From assembly GCF_000801105.2 (NCBI RefSeq), contig NC_079515.1:33565407-33629406 (forward strand): 64,000 bases of DNA, in the 5' to 3' direction. Under the pieces are notes generated by a model. The model was not told where the DNA came from. It saw nothing but the letters and a program-made list of their open reading frames with translations, and made no database searches. Within the stretch, counting starts at the first letter, position 1. Every line of letters begins with the position of its first letter. The position numbers were made by a program, and so were the translations under genes. Below, piece after piece: positions 1 through 11,475 of the stretch. This DNA comes from Raphanus sativus. Its lineage: Eukaryota; Streptophyta; Magnoliopsida; Brassicales; Brassicaceae.

Positions 1-271
1 TGGTTTATGCCTGCGGCTTCTAAATCATTCTAGATATGTAGAAGATCGTTAGTATAATAAAACATAAAAATGTTAGTATTTCACAAAAGTTAGATATGTA
101 AACACTTACTGATTTCTCAGTTGAATAGAGGAATGTAGTATCTATATGTTTAAAATAAAAAAAATATTGGAAACTATAGTGGATATTTCTAGTGGGGTTT
201 AACTTGTTTTAGATTTTCCTGATGATGATAATGCATGACTTGCTGAATACGGTAAAAAATCAGGTACAATT

Positions 272-317
272 ACATTTTAAAAAGTTTTTTTTTTTTGACA
301 AAACATTTTAAAAAGTT
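272..317 (-). mobile_element. Poly(A) micro-insertion with 15-bp target duplication
   Basis: The 15-bp sequence ACATTTTAAAAAGTT occurs at 272-286 and again at 303-317. Between them lies a T tract followed by GACAAA. Read on the minus strand this is a short stub ending TTTGTC followed by an A tract. I infer a tiny retroposed fragment inserted by target-primed reverse transcription. See the finding on the whole family. Confidence 0.6.
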
Positions 318-338
318 GTCTATATTGAATGGGGCGAT

Positions 339-987
339 GATCTAGGGGTGGACATTTCGGTTTAGTTTCGGGTTCGGTTTGAGTTCGGTTTGGTTTGGGT
401 AATTTGGATTTTATAAAACTCAAACCAATTAAAACCAAAGTAGCTTTGGTTTGGGTTCGGTTTGGGTTTAATTCGGTTCGGTTCACTTCGGTTTGGTCTA
501 GTTTGGTTCGGTTTACATTATTATGGTCTAGTTTGGTTCGGTGTAGTTCGTGTTAGTTATAAAATATGAAGGTATCAGTTTATACTTTTATTAAAAATAA
601 TCAACTCATAAACGATAGAGTGAGAATATAAAAACTTATGTTACATGATTTTATATATAATAGTATATATTATTTGAATCATATTTATATATTTTTTTAA
701 ATATAGAAGTTATGAAAAAATAAAAAACGAAACTTTAACTAAAATTTACAATATGTTAATATATATATATATATATATATATATCATATATATTTTTACT
801 ATATATATATTTGATTATCGGTTTGGTTTGGTTTGGTTCGGTTAAAACCCAAACTAAACCAAACCGTTCGGGTTGAGTAAAACATGAACCAATTGGGTTA
901 CATAAAAAACACGGTTTGGTTTGGTTCGGTTTAACTTCGGTTTGGTTGGTTCGATTCGGTTCGGTTTGGGTTTTTTGCCCACCCCTA
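339..987. mobile_element. Non-autonomous hAT-like element (MITE)
   Basis: The left end reads TAGGGGTGGACA (from 343) and the right end is its inverted match GCCCACCCCTA (to 987). The flanking host sequence GGGCGAT is repeated at 332-338 and 988-994, a 7-bp direct repeat close to the 8 bp expected for hAT elements. Inside, GGTTTGGTTCGGTT-type repeats crowd both ends and also form an inverted pair near 820-870. The centre is AT-rich with an (AT)n run at 762-784. No transposase is present. Open frames here are repeat translations, not genes. The superfamily is inferred from termini and target length. Confidence 0.72.
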
Positions 988-1018
988 GGGCGATCCATCA
1001 TAAGGAATGCTTATTGGT

Positions 1019-1071
1019 AACTTTCAAACAACAATTTTAGCAAAAAAAAAAAAAAAACTTTCAAACAACAA
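1019..1071 (+). mobile_element. Poly(A) micro-insertion with 16-bp target duplication
   Basis: AACTTTCAAACAACAA occurs at 1019-1034 and again at 1056-1071. The 21-bp insert between them is TTTTAGC followed by 14 A. The A tract lies on the plus strand directly before the second repeat, as in a retroposed poly(A) tail. Confidence 0.7.
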
Positions 1072-2990
1072 GAAAAACAAATATTTGCAATAAAAAGAAT
1101 AAACCAAAACATACGATACGATACTAGTGGACTAACCTAGGGATATGCTTATTGGTAATTCCAAAAGATTTTGATGCCTAGTGTTGTAAGACTTTTGTCT
1201 CTTGACTTACAACAGCCAATGCAGATTATGCATATTGAAAAACATACAAATACATACTAAGAAAAACATACTAATACATAGTAGTATGTGAAATTAATGA
1301 ATTCATTAGAAGAAAAAAATATACATAGTTTTATGTTATTCTATAGTGTTATAAGAACGTGATAATAGGTGAGGCTACAGGTCAGTCACGTAGGTAAGGT
1401 TAAAGAGAGGAACAGGGAATTCATGTGTGGCAGAAAGACAGCTGTGACAAACAGAACCAAAAGAGCGTGCGAGAGACGATAGCGACGCGTCTTGGCCACT
1501 AAGTAAACGCGTTTGCAACAAAAACTGCCGTTATTTTCACGTCGCTACTTATTACATTCCATTTTCAAAACGACAACACACACTACTAAGAGTTTTCCAA
1601 TCTCTTGTCTCTGTTAATTGATGAACAAAGTCACAAGGTTTCTTCCACAATTTCTATTCTTCAAATACATACCACACATACGAAAAAAAATTCAAATAAA
1701 TATCATTGCAAGTAAATGTATTTTTGCATTCCACTATTAATAAACATAAATTGACAATGAGTGTAATGATATCTGTATATAAGGATGAATAAATACACTG
1801 TATTTAGAAAAGAGATAGGTAGTGGGTTTGGTATTTATATTGTGAACTATGCCGCATCATAATATAATCTTTTATATAAAAACCGAAAATCTATATGTTT
1901 TTTTGGAATAAATAACATTTTCAAGATTTGACAAAAATGCTTCTCAATGGTTTCATGGGATCAAACAAAAATTAAGGATATTACAGTTTGGTACCTTTCA
2001 TGGATTCCAATTTTCTTGCAAGATGGAAAAGAGAGAAATAATCGCCCAAAAGAAAGAAAAAAAATATTGGAACAAACCAAAAGATGTTGCTTATATAACA
2101 AACAAAAATATTGAAATGTGTAACAAACAAATCATGTAAATGAAATTTAAGAAAGGGTGGAAAGCATGAGGAGCTTTAAAGACAATGAGAGGAGCCTTGC
2201 CTTGCCAGATTGGGGTTTTACACAAGGTAGTTAGTTAGCTTAGCTTACATGTTTCAAGTGCTTTTGTTCTCCAAAGCAAGAATCATGTGTCCTAATTCTC
2301 TTTCTTTTTCTTAACAAACTCTATGAAAATTCAAGAGGTTTTGTCTATATTGTTATATATGTCTTTCATCGAGACGCCGCATACAGTATTATTTTTAAAA
2401 AGTTCAGTTTCAAAGTTATTCAAACTCTTCACAGATTTTCAGTAATAATGTATTATCAAAACCATTTTTCATTTTATTTTAAAGTTGCATCATGTTTATA
2501 CCTTACACGTGAATCTAAATAATTTTTATCATGACATTCTCAAAATTAGAATGTTAACTTTTCTATATTTTTTTTTTGCAATGCGTGAATGGGAAGTTAA
2601 ACACAAAAATGATCCAAGTGTTGCATAGCTTGTTTAAATAGAAATAATAATAGCTATTAGGACGTTTATTGGGCCTGAACTTGCGAAATCTAAAGAACTT
2701 GGACCTGAAAAGAATAGCAAAGGATGTTATTATGGCCTAAATACCGCAGGCCTAAATGAGCCAATCACAAAGTTCTGTTTTCCTTCACTTGAATCAGTAG
2801 TAGGGTTAGAGTCAGCACTGGTTCCTTCGCCAACAAGAAGACACGACCAGAAAGATATTTCGTAGAGCTTTCACGATCATCATCAGAAGAACAAAATGCT
2901 CATCCCTTAGAGATGATAATGTATCTGTCTTTTGATCCATCTTCAATTATGCTTTGCTTCTTTTTCAATCAAAATTCGATGTGGGATGTT
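1072..2990. other. Intergenic region, no gene seen
   Basis: AT-rich sequence with no coding region or element that I can support. The last part (about 2780-2990) precedes the RPC9-like coding segment and probably holds its former 5' end and first intron, because a pyrimidine-rich stretch ending TTTGCAG sits just before 2996. Confidence 0.5.
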
Positions 2991-2995
2991 TGCAG

Positions 2996-3614
2996 AGGTG
3001 AAGGCAAACGCAGGTGTGCTAACAAATTTCGAAGTGGTTGACTTACTAAACTCAAGAGGTACATCAAATGACACTACAAGATTTATAGCTCCCATTGCTA
3101 GATCAGAATACAAGGTGTATTTTGACTTTAGCCTTAAAAATGGATTTAGTGAAGGAGCTACTTTTTGTTTTGTAATTCAAATGATCTTACAGGTCTATGA
3201 TTATTTGAATGAGACTGCTTCTTCCACTCAGACACTAGAGAGCGTTAAAACATTCTCCGACAAGTGCAAAGATTTCAACCTCGAAAAGCTGAGATTCTCA
3301 ATATCATCAAATATCCGGCCATCTATAGATGCCAAAGCCCTTATTAGATCCGGTCTTATAATCTCTTGTTCTTATACTACATTATTTACTATCATCAAAC
3401 GTACATATGTTTGTATTCTCTCTTACGGGTTTTCATACTGTTTTAACCTTTGTTGATTGTGACTTTTGAAGATCATAGAGGATAGGAACCCAAAGAATGA
3501 GGAATCTATAGGAAGGGAATACTACAGCTCGTGCAGTATTTGCTACCACCTCTTCCTACAGTGGAAACTCATGAAAACGACCAAGATGAAACAAAGAACG
3601 GTGAAGGATCGTAA
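2996..3614 (+). pseudogene. RPC9/CRCP-like RNA polymerase III subunit, probably decayed
   Basis: The product resembles the plant Rpb4-like RNA polymerase III subunit (RPC9, CGRP-receptor component family; Arabidopsis At5g62950). Recognisable parts are NAGVLTNFEVVDLLNSRG and APIARSEYK (to 3114), a 78-bp intron (3115-3192), then VYDYLNETASSTQ. After residue pair EK the frame slips by -1 and is restored by +1 just before NIRPS, so seven residues are garbled. A second intron appears to end at 3471. The last exon opens as IIED but the true C-terminus (GILQLVQYLLPPLPTVE, stop at 3612-3614) lies in another frame with a TGA between. No initiating ATG joins in frame to the first exon seen. Homology is clear. 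That it is non-functional is inferred from the three breaks. Confidence 0.68.
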
Positions 3615-4736
3615 CATTCAACTCCAGTTTTAAATTTCTGAGTTAGTATCTTTGGTTAAGAACATATACATTTTATTTTCAGTTTGTATTATTTGAAGTT
3701 ATGCTTACATTTCTCCCTTTCATTTACAAAAAAAGAAAGATTTATTTTAGCTGGTGTTTATGTTCCATTTCCATATAACAATGTGGTAAATATAAATGAG
3801 TCATCATATATGACAAAAAAAGAAGACCATATGTGCCTATGTGGTAATGCAATCTTTTTGTGCTTTTGGGTAACGTGGGAACCTTTGTTGTGTAAGGTTT
3901 GAGTAAGTTCACATTGATTTTTCAGAATAGTCAAATACAGGGTTGTTAACAAAGTTGTAACCAAACAAAACCAGATCGAGTTATGTATTACAGGAGTATT
4001 AAGTTGCACTAAAACAAACTGAATGACAGATTATTATTAATTTTATTTTAGACAGTTTATAGATTCAAAAATTAAGAAAAGCTGGACCGGAGCAAAACAG
4101 TAAATCAAACTACACAATGTAGATTTAAAATCTTCTGACAATTAGGTCCATTATTTGATGATTTTAAAGGCATAGAGGTTCGACCCACACAAATATAGAG
4201 GAATATATTCTCCAGTTATACTAAAAAAGCAAGGCAACTTATTTTAATTCTTGGCGAATATTATTTCAAATTTCGTTGGATAAGCATAGGGTTTGACAAC
4301 TTGACATAAACCAAATAGGTATCTCAACCTTTATGAGCATATGAAATCCATTCATTCACGGATAAATACTGTATATGGTATAAATTTTCAAGAGATTCGT
4401 ATATGTCTATGGTATTAGTTAAAGCATACACTATACATAATCAGAATTTACTTATACGTACTGGGATAATGTTGTTGAAGGAAACTCGTGCCAGAATAAT
4501 GTGATACTTTCGACCCATTTACATGCACGTACGTACTCCCATCTTCAAAACGTTCAATATCACAGTATTGCCTTGTTCGACTGCTTATAATTGGGTGTAT
4601 TATGTATACCCATGATATGCTGATGTGAGCGAGGGAAAATAATGAGTGATGTAATGGAACAAAAATACGCGCGCGAGACAGATACACGTCGTTAACTTTA
4701 AAAGGTGGGTCTCGCTAAATTAGATGTATATGTGCC

Positions 4737-4788
4737 AAAGAAATTGTCTTATCTTTAACAAAAAAAAAAAAAAAAGAAATTGTCTTAT
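4737..4788 (+). mobile_element. Poly(A) micro-insertion with 16-bp target duplication
   Basis: AAAGAAATTGTCTTAT occurs at 4737-4752 and 4773-4788. The 20-bp insert is CTTTAAC followed by 13 A. The structure and the stub ending in C match the insertion at 1019-1071. Confidence 0.7.
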
Positions 4789-5312
4789 ATTGTGTGGTTT
4801 ATATTCACATATAGTCATGTATGCGCCCTTTTCCATGCCCCTTTATTCTTTTCTTTCTTTCCTTCAGTTTTTAGTTTTGTTCTTTTGAAAAAAAAAAAAT
4901 TAAGTGAACCAAGGGTGAAGTATTCTCCCTAGATCCTTACAATCTTCAGCTTCCTACTTGTCCCTTTAAAGCCATTTATTTTTAGCTCGTAAATTTTGCA
5001 TTGCCTCCATTCAAATTCTTTTTTATCATAAGTGCATTATTGTTATTATTATTATTTTGCATTTATGAATTTCCAATAACTTTATATCAATAGCAAACTC
5101 AATTATTATTTTTAAAAAATTATTTTTATCATTAACTGATTAAAAAAGTTATAGAAAATATAAACATTTATCCACCACAACCGTATATATCTTGAAAGAG
5201 CCGTAAATTTAGATTGTTAATCTTCCTAACAGAAATAAACAAGATGCCTCCCATTATATCAGATTTAATACACACTAAAATATGGATTCTCTCCAATTGG
5301 TTAGGTATGACT

Positions 5313-5363
5313 AATGACTGTGCAACAAAAACCCTTTAACAACAAAAAAAATGACTGTGCAAC
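5313..5363 (+). mobile_element. Poly(A) micro-insertion with 14-bp target duplication
   Basis: AATGACTGTGCAAC occurs at 5313-5326 and 5350-5363. The 23-bp insert contains CCCTTTAACAAC and ends in an A run. It is slightly longer and less clean than its relatives. Confidence 0.58.
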
Positions 5364-5817
5364 CAAATGTTAGTAAGATCTCATCGACAAATGACACTGA
5401 ACCAAAAAAATAAGCTACCGATACGGCATATTCTCCAAGTTCTTCTCCTTAGTCCACTTACAAGGAATGTAGACATAGAATGAAAAATTTTACTTTAAAA
5501 AGAATAGAACTGTAAGAAAATGAAAGAAATATGTTAAATACTCTATTTTTTTTCTTCAGTGGTTAGTTAAGGGAAATACTTTATCGACAATAATACTCGT
5601 CAACTACTTTTACCATTTTGCTAGATAGAATTATAATCTCTTGTAGAACTTTTTAAATTTTTAATATAATCTAATACATGATAAAAGAAAAAGGAAAAAA
5701 AAAACAATTCAAAATATAGAATGAATTTATTTTGACGGTCGGATGAATATCTCTTTATGACTTATAGATTGGTCATCATGAAAAATATCAAGCTAAACGA
5801 ACTTAACATGAGGTGCT

Positions 5818-6245
5818 TAATCGGTTTTAGTTTAGTCTTTCAATCAAATTTGAATCTAAAATTATATTTTGCATTTTTAGATCTGTTACGATGCAACTAA
5901 AAATCTGAATAAAAATGTTACTATGGTATTCTATTTTTCACTCTATAATAGAGTAAAAATAAGCTTATTCTATAAATAAAATAATTCATTTTATTTTTTA
6001 TTTGTTATTCTTTTTTTTATTTTAAAGTAAAACACTAGTGAAATACACTTAAATTTTATTATAAAATTACTCTATTTCGAATTAAAAAATAAAGTGATCC
6101 TTAAAAATGGTCTCAATTTTTTTTTAATTGGTTTAATCGGTTTTAGTTTATTCTTTAAATCAAATTTGAATCTGAGATTACATTCAAAAATATAATTTTC
6201 ATTTTTAGATCTGTTTCCATACAACTAAGATTCTAAAATATTTTA
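5818..6245. repeat. Pair of diverged direct repeats around an AT-rich core
   Basis: The stretches starting AATCGGTTTTAGTTTA at about 5818 and 6133 stay similar for about 110 bp and share ATTTTTAGATCTGTT. Between them (about 5930-6125) is an AT-rich segment with the small palindrome CTCTATAATAGAG, which looks like an element core. I cannot assign a family. Confidence 0.45.
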
Positions 6246-7222
6246 AAGTTTATTTGAACGTTTAACCAAAAGAATCTAAAAGCTCAATTCACATACAGAT
6301 ATAAATAATTAACAGTTAGAGGCTTAGAGCCCTCAACTTTTCTCTTTTTTGTTTTCAGCCCCTCAACTTTTTTCTTTGTTCTTCTTTTTCAGCGATCAAA
6401 CTCTTTAACTTTTAATTTGAAAAGAAATCTAGAAAGTATCCAAAGTTGTTTTAACAATTTGCATAATTTACTAATGATTTGCGAAGTAACTAACACAAGA
6501 TCAAAATTGTAACAGGCTGCCACATGTAGAACAAGTGACAGGTGACAAGAGAATAGATACTTTGCTTGAGCGGAGCGAGCGACTGGAGCCCATGAATGGG
6601 CCCTAGCAAAGTTCTCAAACACATTCTTCGTTCTCTTTATCGTAAGTTTCAAAACGCAAAAACATGATAGACAAAACTTCGAAAAAGATATTATTCTCCT
6701 CTCACTTTTGTCTCTGTTGTGTGACGATCAAGCCGCTATTTCTGAATTCATCTGAAGGCTTACATTGTCCATCTGGACCGCATAGGTTAATCATGACCGT
6801 CGGATAGATAAAGATGTTTGGTCAAGTTGACATGGACCCACAAAAGGGGTGTGGGTCAGAGGATTTTGGAACCACCGACGCTTTCTTTTCCGTATATACG
6901 GTCCACCTATACACTTATTTAATTATAGTAGATATTAATTATCTACAAATAAATCGTAATGAAAGTTTTCACTTTTATCATGATCACCAAAGCAACGCGT
7001 ATTAACTTTTCAAAATCAAAATTTTGTTAAAGAATTCAAAACTGGAAGCAGAACATACTGATTGAGTAATGTTCGTAACCATTTTCTAAATATAAGAAAT
7101 TAGAGAATATAGATGAGTGTCATGAAACTGAGAATTACTCACCATACTCTACATTATTTCCAGAAATAGAACATTCAAAGGAAGCTCCGTAGTTTACTCT
7201 TTGTGTCCACAAATATAAAAGA

Positions 7223-7261
7223 AACTTACAAATAGTGTTTTTTTAACTTACAAATAGTGTT
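7223..7261 (-). repeat. 17-bp direct repeat around a T5 insert
   Basis: AACTTACAAATAGTGTT occurs at 7223-7239 and 7245-7261 with five T between. It could be the smallest member of the poly(A) micro-insertion group or a plain slippage duplication. The insert is too short to decide. Confidence 0.4.
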
Positions 7262-7361
7262 ATATTCAGATGAAAGAATAAAACGATCAAACAACATAAG
7301 AAAACTATGGAACTACAGTGTTAGATATAAGCTTACCTGAGTTATGGGCGACTATAATGAA

Positions 7362-7612
7362 TACTCTCTCTGTTTTATAATATTTGACGTTTTGCATTAG
7401 TACACAAACATTAAAAAACTATTTTTTTCTAAAAAAGTAGTTTAAAAATATTATTTTAGAATCAGTTAACCAATAATAAAAAAGACAGTAAAATCTAATT
7501 GGTTTAACAGTTTACAATAAAATCAAAGTTAACCTTAAAATCTCAAAACTTTATATAATTTGAAATAAAATTATCTTTCTAAAACATCAACTATATTGAA
7601 ACGGATAGAGTA
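7362..7612. mobile_element. Stowaway-like MITE
   Basis: The 251-bp segment begins TACTCTCTCTGTTTTATAAT and ends with the inverted match (complement TACTCTATCCGTTTCAATAT). The inverted similarity continues into TTGACGTTTT against TTGATGTTT. Ends of this type with a TA target are typical of Tc1/mariner Stowaway MITEs. No coding capacity. Confidence 0.7.
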
Positions 7613-7948
7613 TTAAAGTTCAGATAAATACAATTATTATCATTAAAGAAATAATTTGTTATTGAAATGATATTTCTTAATATTAAAAATAGCAGTATTA
7701 AGCTAAAAAGAAACAATTTGCAAGTGTGAACTAACTTAACTAAGCATTGTAGAAGTGGTTTTGAGTGGAGAAAGCAATCCCGAGGTGAAGGGTCCGCCTC
7801 TTGCTTCCTTCTTATTCACACCCCAACCCCCAAACTCTTTCTTGCCTCATCTCCTCTCTTTCTTCTCTCTCTCTCTCTAGATTTTGCTCATGAACTTGTC
7901 TTAAAATTCTCATTCTCATCAAACTAAACAAAGAAAACAAAACACAAC

Positions 7949-9512
7949 ATGGGTCTCACTTCTCTTCAAGTTTGCATGGATTCTGACTGGCTCCAGGTAT
8001 CTCCAGTTAGGCCTCGCTTATATGTATTTGCGTTTGCTTTTACGTTTAAAGTTAGTATATTTCCTTCAAAGAACATAAAATTAAAATCAACAGAACTAAG
8101 TTGTTAATTGTAAAGGTAAAAATCATGTGCAAATGGAAGATCTTTTACGTTTACGTTTGACATTTTTGTCTGCAACTGAAAAAATCCTTTAGTAGATATG
8201 ATTTTGTTTTTGTCTCATGCAAACACATGCAAATGTCTCATGTGCCAAAAAATGGTTTGAAATAATTTTTAGAGCTGACTCATCTCGAACCATCGTTCTT
8301 TGGCGTGCGAAAGATGAATTCTAACATAATAGTACGTTTGTCTTGTGGTGAATTTAGGTCTTTGTTTGAAAGTTAAAAAGAAAACGATTAGTTAGATCTT
8401 ACACTGTTAGACATTTGATCTGGTTTTGTAACTTGTAATATCAGGAAGCTGAGTCATCAGGAGGAAGCATGTTAGACTCTACAACAACTTCTCCAACAGC
8501 AGCCGAGATACTAGCTGCTTGCAGCACTAGACCACAAGCCTCGGCCATGGCTGTAGCCGCGGCTGCTCTGATGGACGGTGGAAGGAGGCTGCGTCCACCT
8601 CACGACCATCCACAGAAGTGTCCTCGTTGCGAGTCAGCGCATACTAAGTTTTGTTACTACAATAACTACAGCCTCTCTCAGCCTCGTTACTTCTGTAAAA
8701 CATGTCGCCGTTACTGGACCAAAGGCGGCACTCTAAGGAATATTCCCGTCGGTGGTGGCTGCCGGAAAAACAAGAAACCCTCTTCCTCTAATTCCTCATC
8801 CTCCACTTCTTCCGGGAAAAAGCCGTCCAACATTGTCACCACTAATACCAATGACCTTATGGCGTTAGTACATTCTCATCAGAATTACCAAAATGCATCT
8901 TTGGGGTTCTCACATTTTGGTGGGAATGGGGTGATGGGGTCTTACACAGCTCTCGGTCATAGTAACGTTGGTTTCTTGGAGAGCAAGTATGGCGGTTTGC
9001 TTTCACCAAGCCCTAGACCTATTGAATTTTTGGACAGTAAGTTTGATCTCGTGGGAGTGAACAATGACAATCTGGTCATGGTTGATCATGGAAGTAACGG
9101 TGATCGTCATCATCATCAAATGGGTATGAATCACGGATTAGGTCTTAACAACAATAACAATGATGGGTTTCAGGGGATTTCTCCGGCAAGCAACGGAAAT
9201 GCTGGTGGTGGTCTGATGGATTTATCTATAAGCCAGAGACTTATGCTAGCTAATTATGACCATCATCATTATAATCATCATGAAGATAATCAAAGAGTAA
9301 CGTCAATAATGGATGTGAAACCAACTCCAAAGCTGTTATCTCTTGATTGGCAACAAGGTCAAGGCTACACAGATGGTAGCGGCAACGGAGGCGGTGGAAG
9401 ATCTGACGGAGGTGCATACGGCGGTAGCGGTTATATCAACGGCTTAGGTTCGACGTGGAATGGTTTGATGAATGGCTATGGATCCTCTACTAAAACTAAC
9501 TCCATGGTTTAA
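7949..9512 (+). CDS. HCA2: Dof zinc-finger transcription factor (HCA2/DOF5.6-like)
   Basis: Two exons, 7949-7996 and 8445-9512, give 371 residues. The first exon encodes [16 protein letters not shown] and ends at a GT donor. The Dof finger spans about residues 75-103 ([16 protein letters not shown] to FCKTC) with the C-x2-C-x21-C-x2-C spacing, followed by the basic [19 protein letters not shown] segment that completes the domain. Dof proteins bind AAAG cores. The Arabidopsis counterpart (At5g62940) promotes cambium and vascular tissue formation. The rest is low complexity: serine-rich after the finger, Asn-rich and His-rich (DHHHYNHH) stretches and a Gly-rich end. A Helitron starts 68 bp after the stop. 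Assignment rests on the distinctive N-terminus and gene order. Confidence 0.93.
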
Positions 9513-9580
9513 TAATTAATATCAGAACTTTATTTATTGTCGTTATCAACCGGTAGTAAAGAAGCAATTATATTAGTATA

Positions 9581-10227
9581 CTAGATTTTGACCCGCGCTT
9601 TTGAAGCGCGGGATATTTTACGATGAAAAATTTCACTAATAATTTAACAAATATTTTGGTTATTTTTAAAGAGTGTGTATTTAAAATATTTTTGCATTTA
9701 AATCAGTATTTTTAAATTCAACCTGATTGTGATTATACTGGTTAATCCGGAGATCTGACAATTCAATTTATGTTTTTAAAATATTCATATTAAAAAATCA
9801 CTAAAACCCGAGACTAACCGATTGAACTGATGGATGACCGATATGTAATCTAATTGGATTTAAATTGTAATAGTTTCATAATTTGTAATCTTATAATCGA
9901 AATTTTAAAGTTCACTATTTTGCAATTTATGAAATTATGACGTTTCTACAAAATTTTAAAGAGAAAATGATAGATATAAAATAACTAAGATTAATTATTG
10001 TATTATTTAGAAAAATTGATAGTAGTATAAAAAATATATTGTTTGGAAACATTGATAGTAGTATAAAGAAATAAGTATATTGTTTGGAAACATGAATAGT
10101 AGTATAAAGAAAGGAACATTAGTGACTTAATGTATGTTTAACTATAAAATATAAAAGTGTATATAATTTAAAAACTTACAAAATAAATGTTAGGTCCAAC
10201 AGAATGTTTCTGTTTTAATAAGATAGA
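9581..10227 (-). mobile_element. Non-autonomous Helitron
   Basis: Read on the minus strand the element begins TCTATCTTATTAAAACAG (from 10227) and ends with a hairpin followed by AAAATCTAG (CTAG at 9584-9581). The hairpin arms CCCGCGCTT (9592-9600) and AAGCGCGGG (9604-9612) pair perfectly around a 3-base loop. The flanks are A at 9580 and T at 10228, as expected for insertion between A and T without target duplication. These are diagnostic Helitron termini. No Rep/helicase is encoded in the 647 bp, so it is non-autonomous. Confidence 0.82.
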
Positions 10228-10696
10228 TGGGTTTGTTTAATTAGCCAGTTTTATGTGTGTTCGTATGGTTGAGAACCAATACGGTGATGTGTAATGTTTC
10301 TTGATACAATTAGCGTCCAGTCTATATTTTGCAACTTAGCTCTTTATACGACTTCAAAAACTATGGAATATATAACTCCAATTTCGAGAACACATGAGAT
10401 GAATATAGATGACCAGTTATAAGTTGCAATGTCTTTTTTTCTTTTGCTATTGTAGTATAAAAGAATCGAAAATCTTATCCATGGATTTTATCGATAAAAG
10501 GAAGTAAACATAGTCATTGACTGAGAGGTATTTGACATTATAAAGAAGATGACACACTTTCAAACTGGAATATATTCTAAAGAGAACTCACGAGATAGAA
10601 AGCGAAGTTACCAAACAGTACATACATCAGAAGACAAGATCATTTGTTGATGTACAAAAGTCACACCAAAATAAATAAATAAGCTTACACCAAAAT

Positions 10697-10739
10697 AACT
10701 GCTAAAATACTTTTATTAAAAAAAAACTGCTAAAATACT
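10697..10739 (+). mobile_element. Micro-insertion present in only one copy of a tandem duplication
   Basis: AACTGCTAAAATACT occurs at 10697-10711 and 10725-10739, flanking TTTATTAAAAAAA. The corresponding site in copy 2 (about 11338-11352) has a single AACTGCTAAAGTACT and no insert, which gives the pre-insertion state. Confidence 0.68.
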
Positions 10740-10858
10740 ATTTTTCTAAACCATCAATTTTACGGCTTTGCTCATTACCATTCAAACTTGTGAGAGTGGG
10801 ACTTTATTTACTTGTTTCATTATGATATCGTATTGTGTCTTGTGATTCCCGCTAGAAA

Positions 10859-11071
10859 CTAGACTCTCTCCCACTGGTCTGGAATGATTACACGACCAAG
10901 TAGAGGTGAGATACCACCAAGAAAGAACATAGCACCAGAACATAAGCTATCAACCATGCATTTTATCCAGTGTTTTTCATCTTTTGCAAGGAATGAACAC
11001 AACGCTGAGCCAAGTATGGCCAATACAAAAGGCAAAAGAGATGAATATAGATGACCAGTTATAGATTGCAA
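10859..11071 (-). pseudogene. Truncated copy of a small membrane-protein gene
   Basis: The minus strand reads ITGHLYSSLLPFVLAILGSA, then a frameshift region, then FFLGGISPLLGRVIIPDQWERV. The hydrophobic stretch is a likely membrane segment. The N-terminal exon present in the second copy is missing. I do not recognise the family. The unit is one arm of the tandem duplication. Confidence 0.55.
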
Positions 11072-11475
11072 TGTCTTCTTTTCTTTTGCTATTGTAGTAT
11101 AAAAGAATTGAAAATCTTATCCATGGATTTTATCGATAAGAGGAAGTAAACATAGTCATTGACTGAGAATATTTGACATTATAAAGAAGATGACACACTT
11201 TCAAACTGGAATATATTCTAAAGAGAACTCACAAGATAAAAAGCGAAGTTACCAAACAGTACATGCATCAGAAAACAAGATCATTTGTTGATGTACAAAA
11301 GTCACAACAAAATAAATAAATAAGCTTACACCAAAATAACTGCTAAAGTACTATTTTTCTAAACCATCAAGCTTACGGGTTTGCTCATTACCATTTCAAT
11401 CTTGTGAGAGTGGGACCTTATTTCTTATTCGCATGTTTCATTATGATATCGTATTGTGTCACGTGATTCCCACTA

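Larger units (their letters stand above)
3615..7361. other. Long intergenic region
   Basis: No gene recognised over about 3.7 kb. It holds micro-insertions (4737-4788, 5313-5363, 7223-7261), a pair of related direct repeats near 5818-5925 and 6133-6245, and a locally repeated phrase CCCTCAACTTTT near 6330 and 6359. Open frames are short and have no recognisable domain. Confidence 0.5.

Noticed and set aside
277..1001. Open frames on the minus strand with repeated PNRTQTEP-like peptides
   Set aside because: They are translations of the GGTTTGGTTCGG subterminal repeats of the hAT-like element; no domain.
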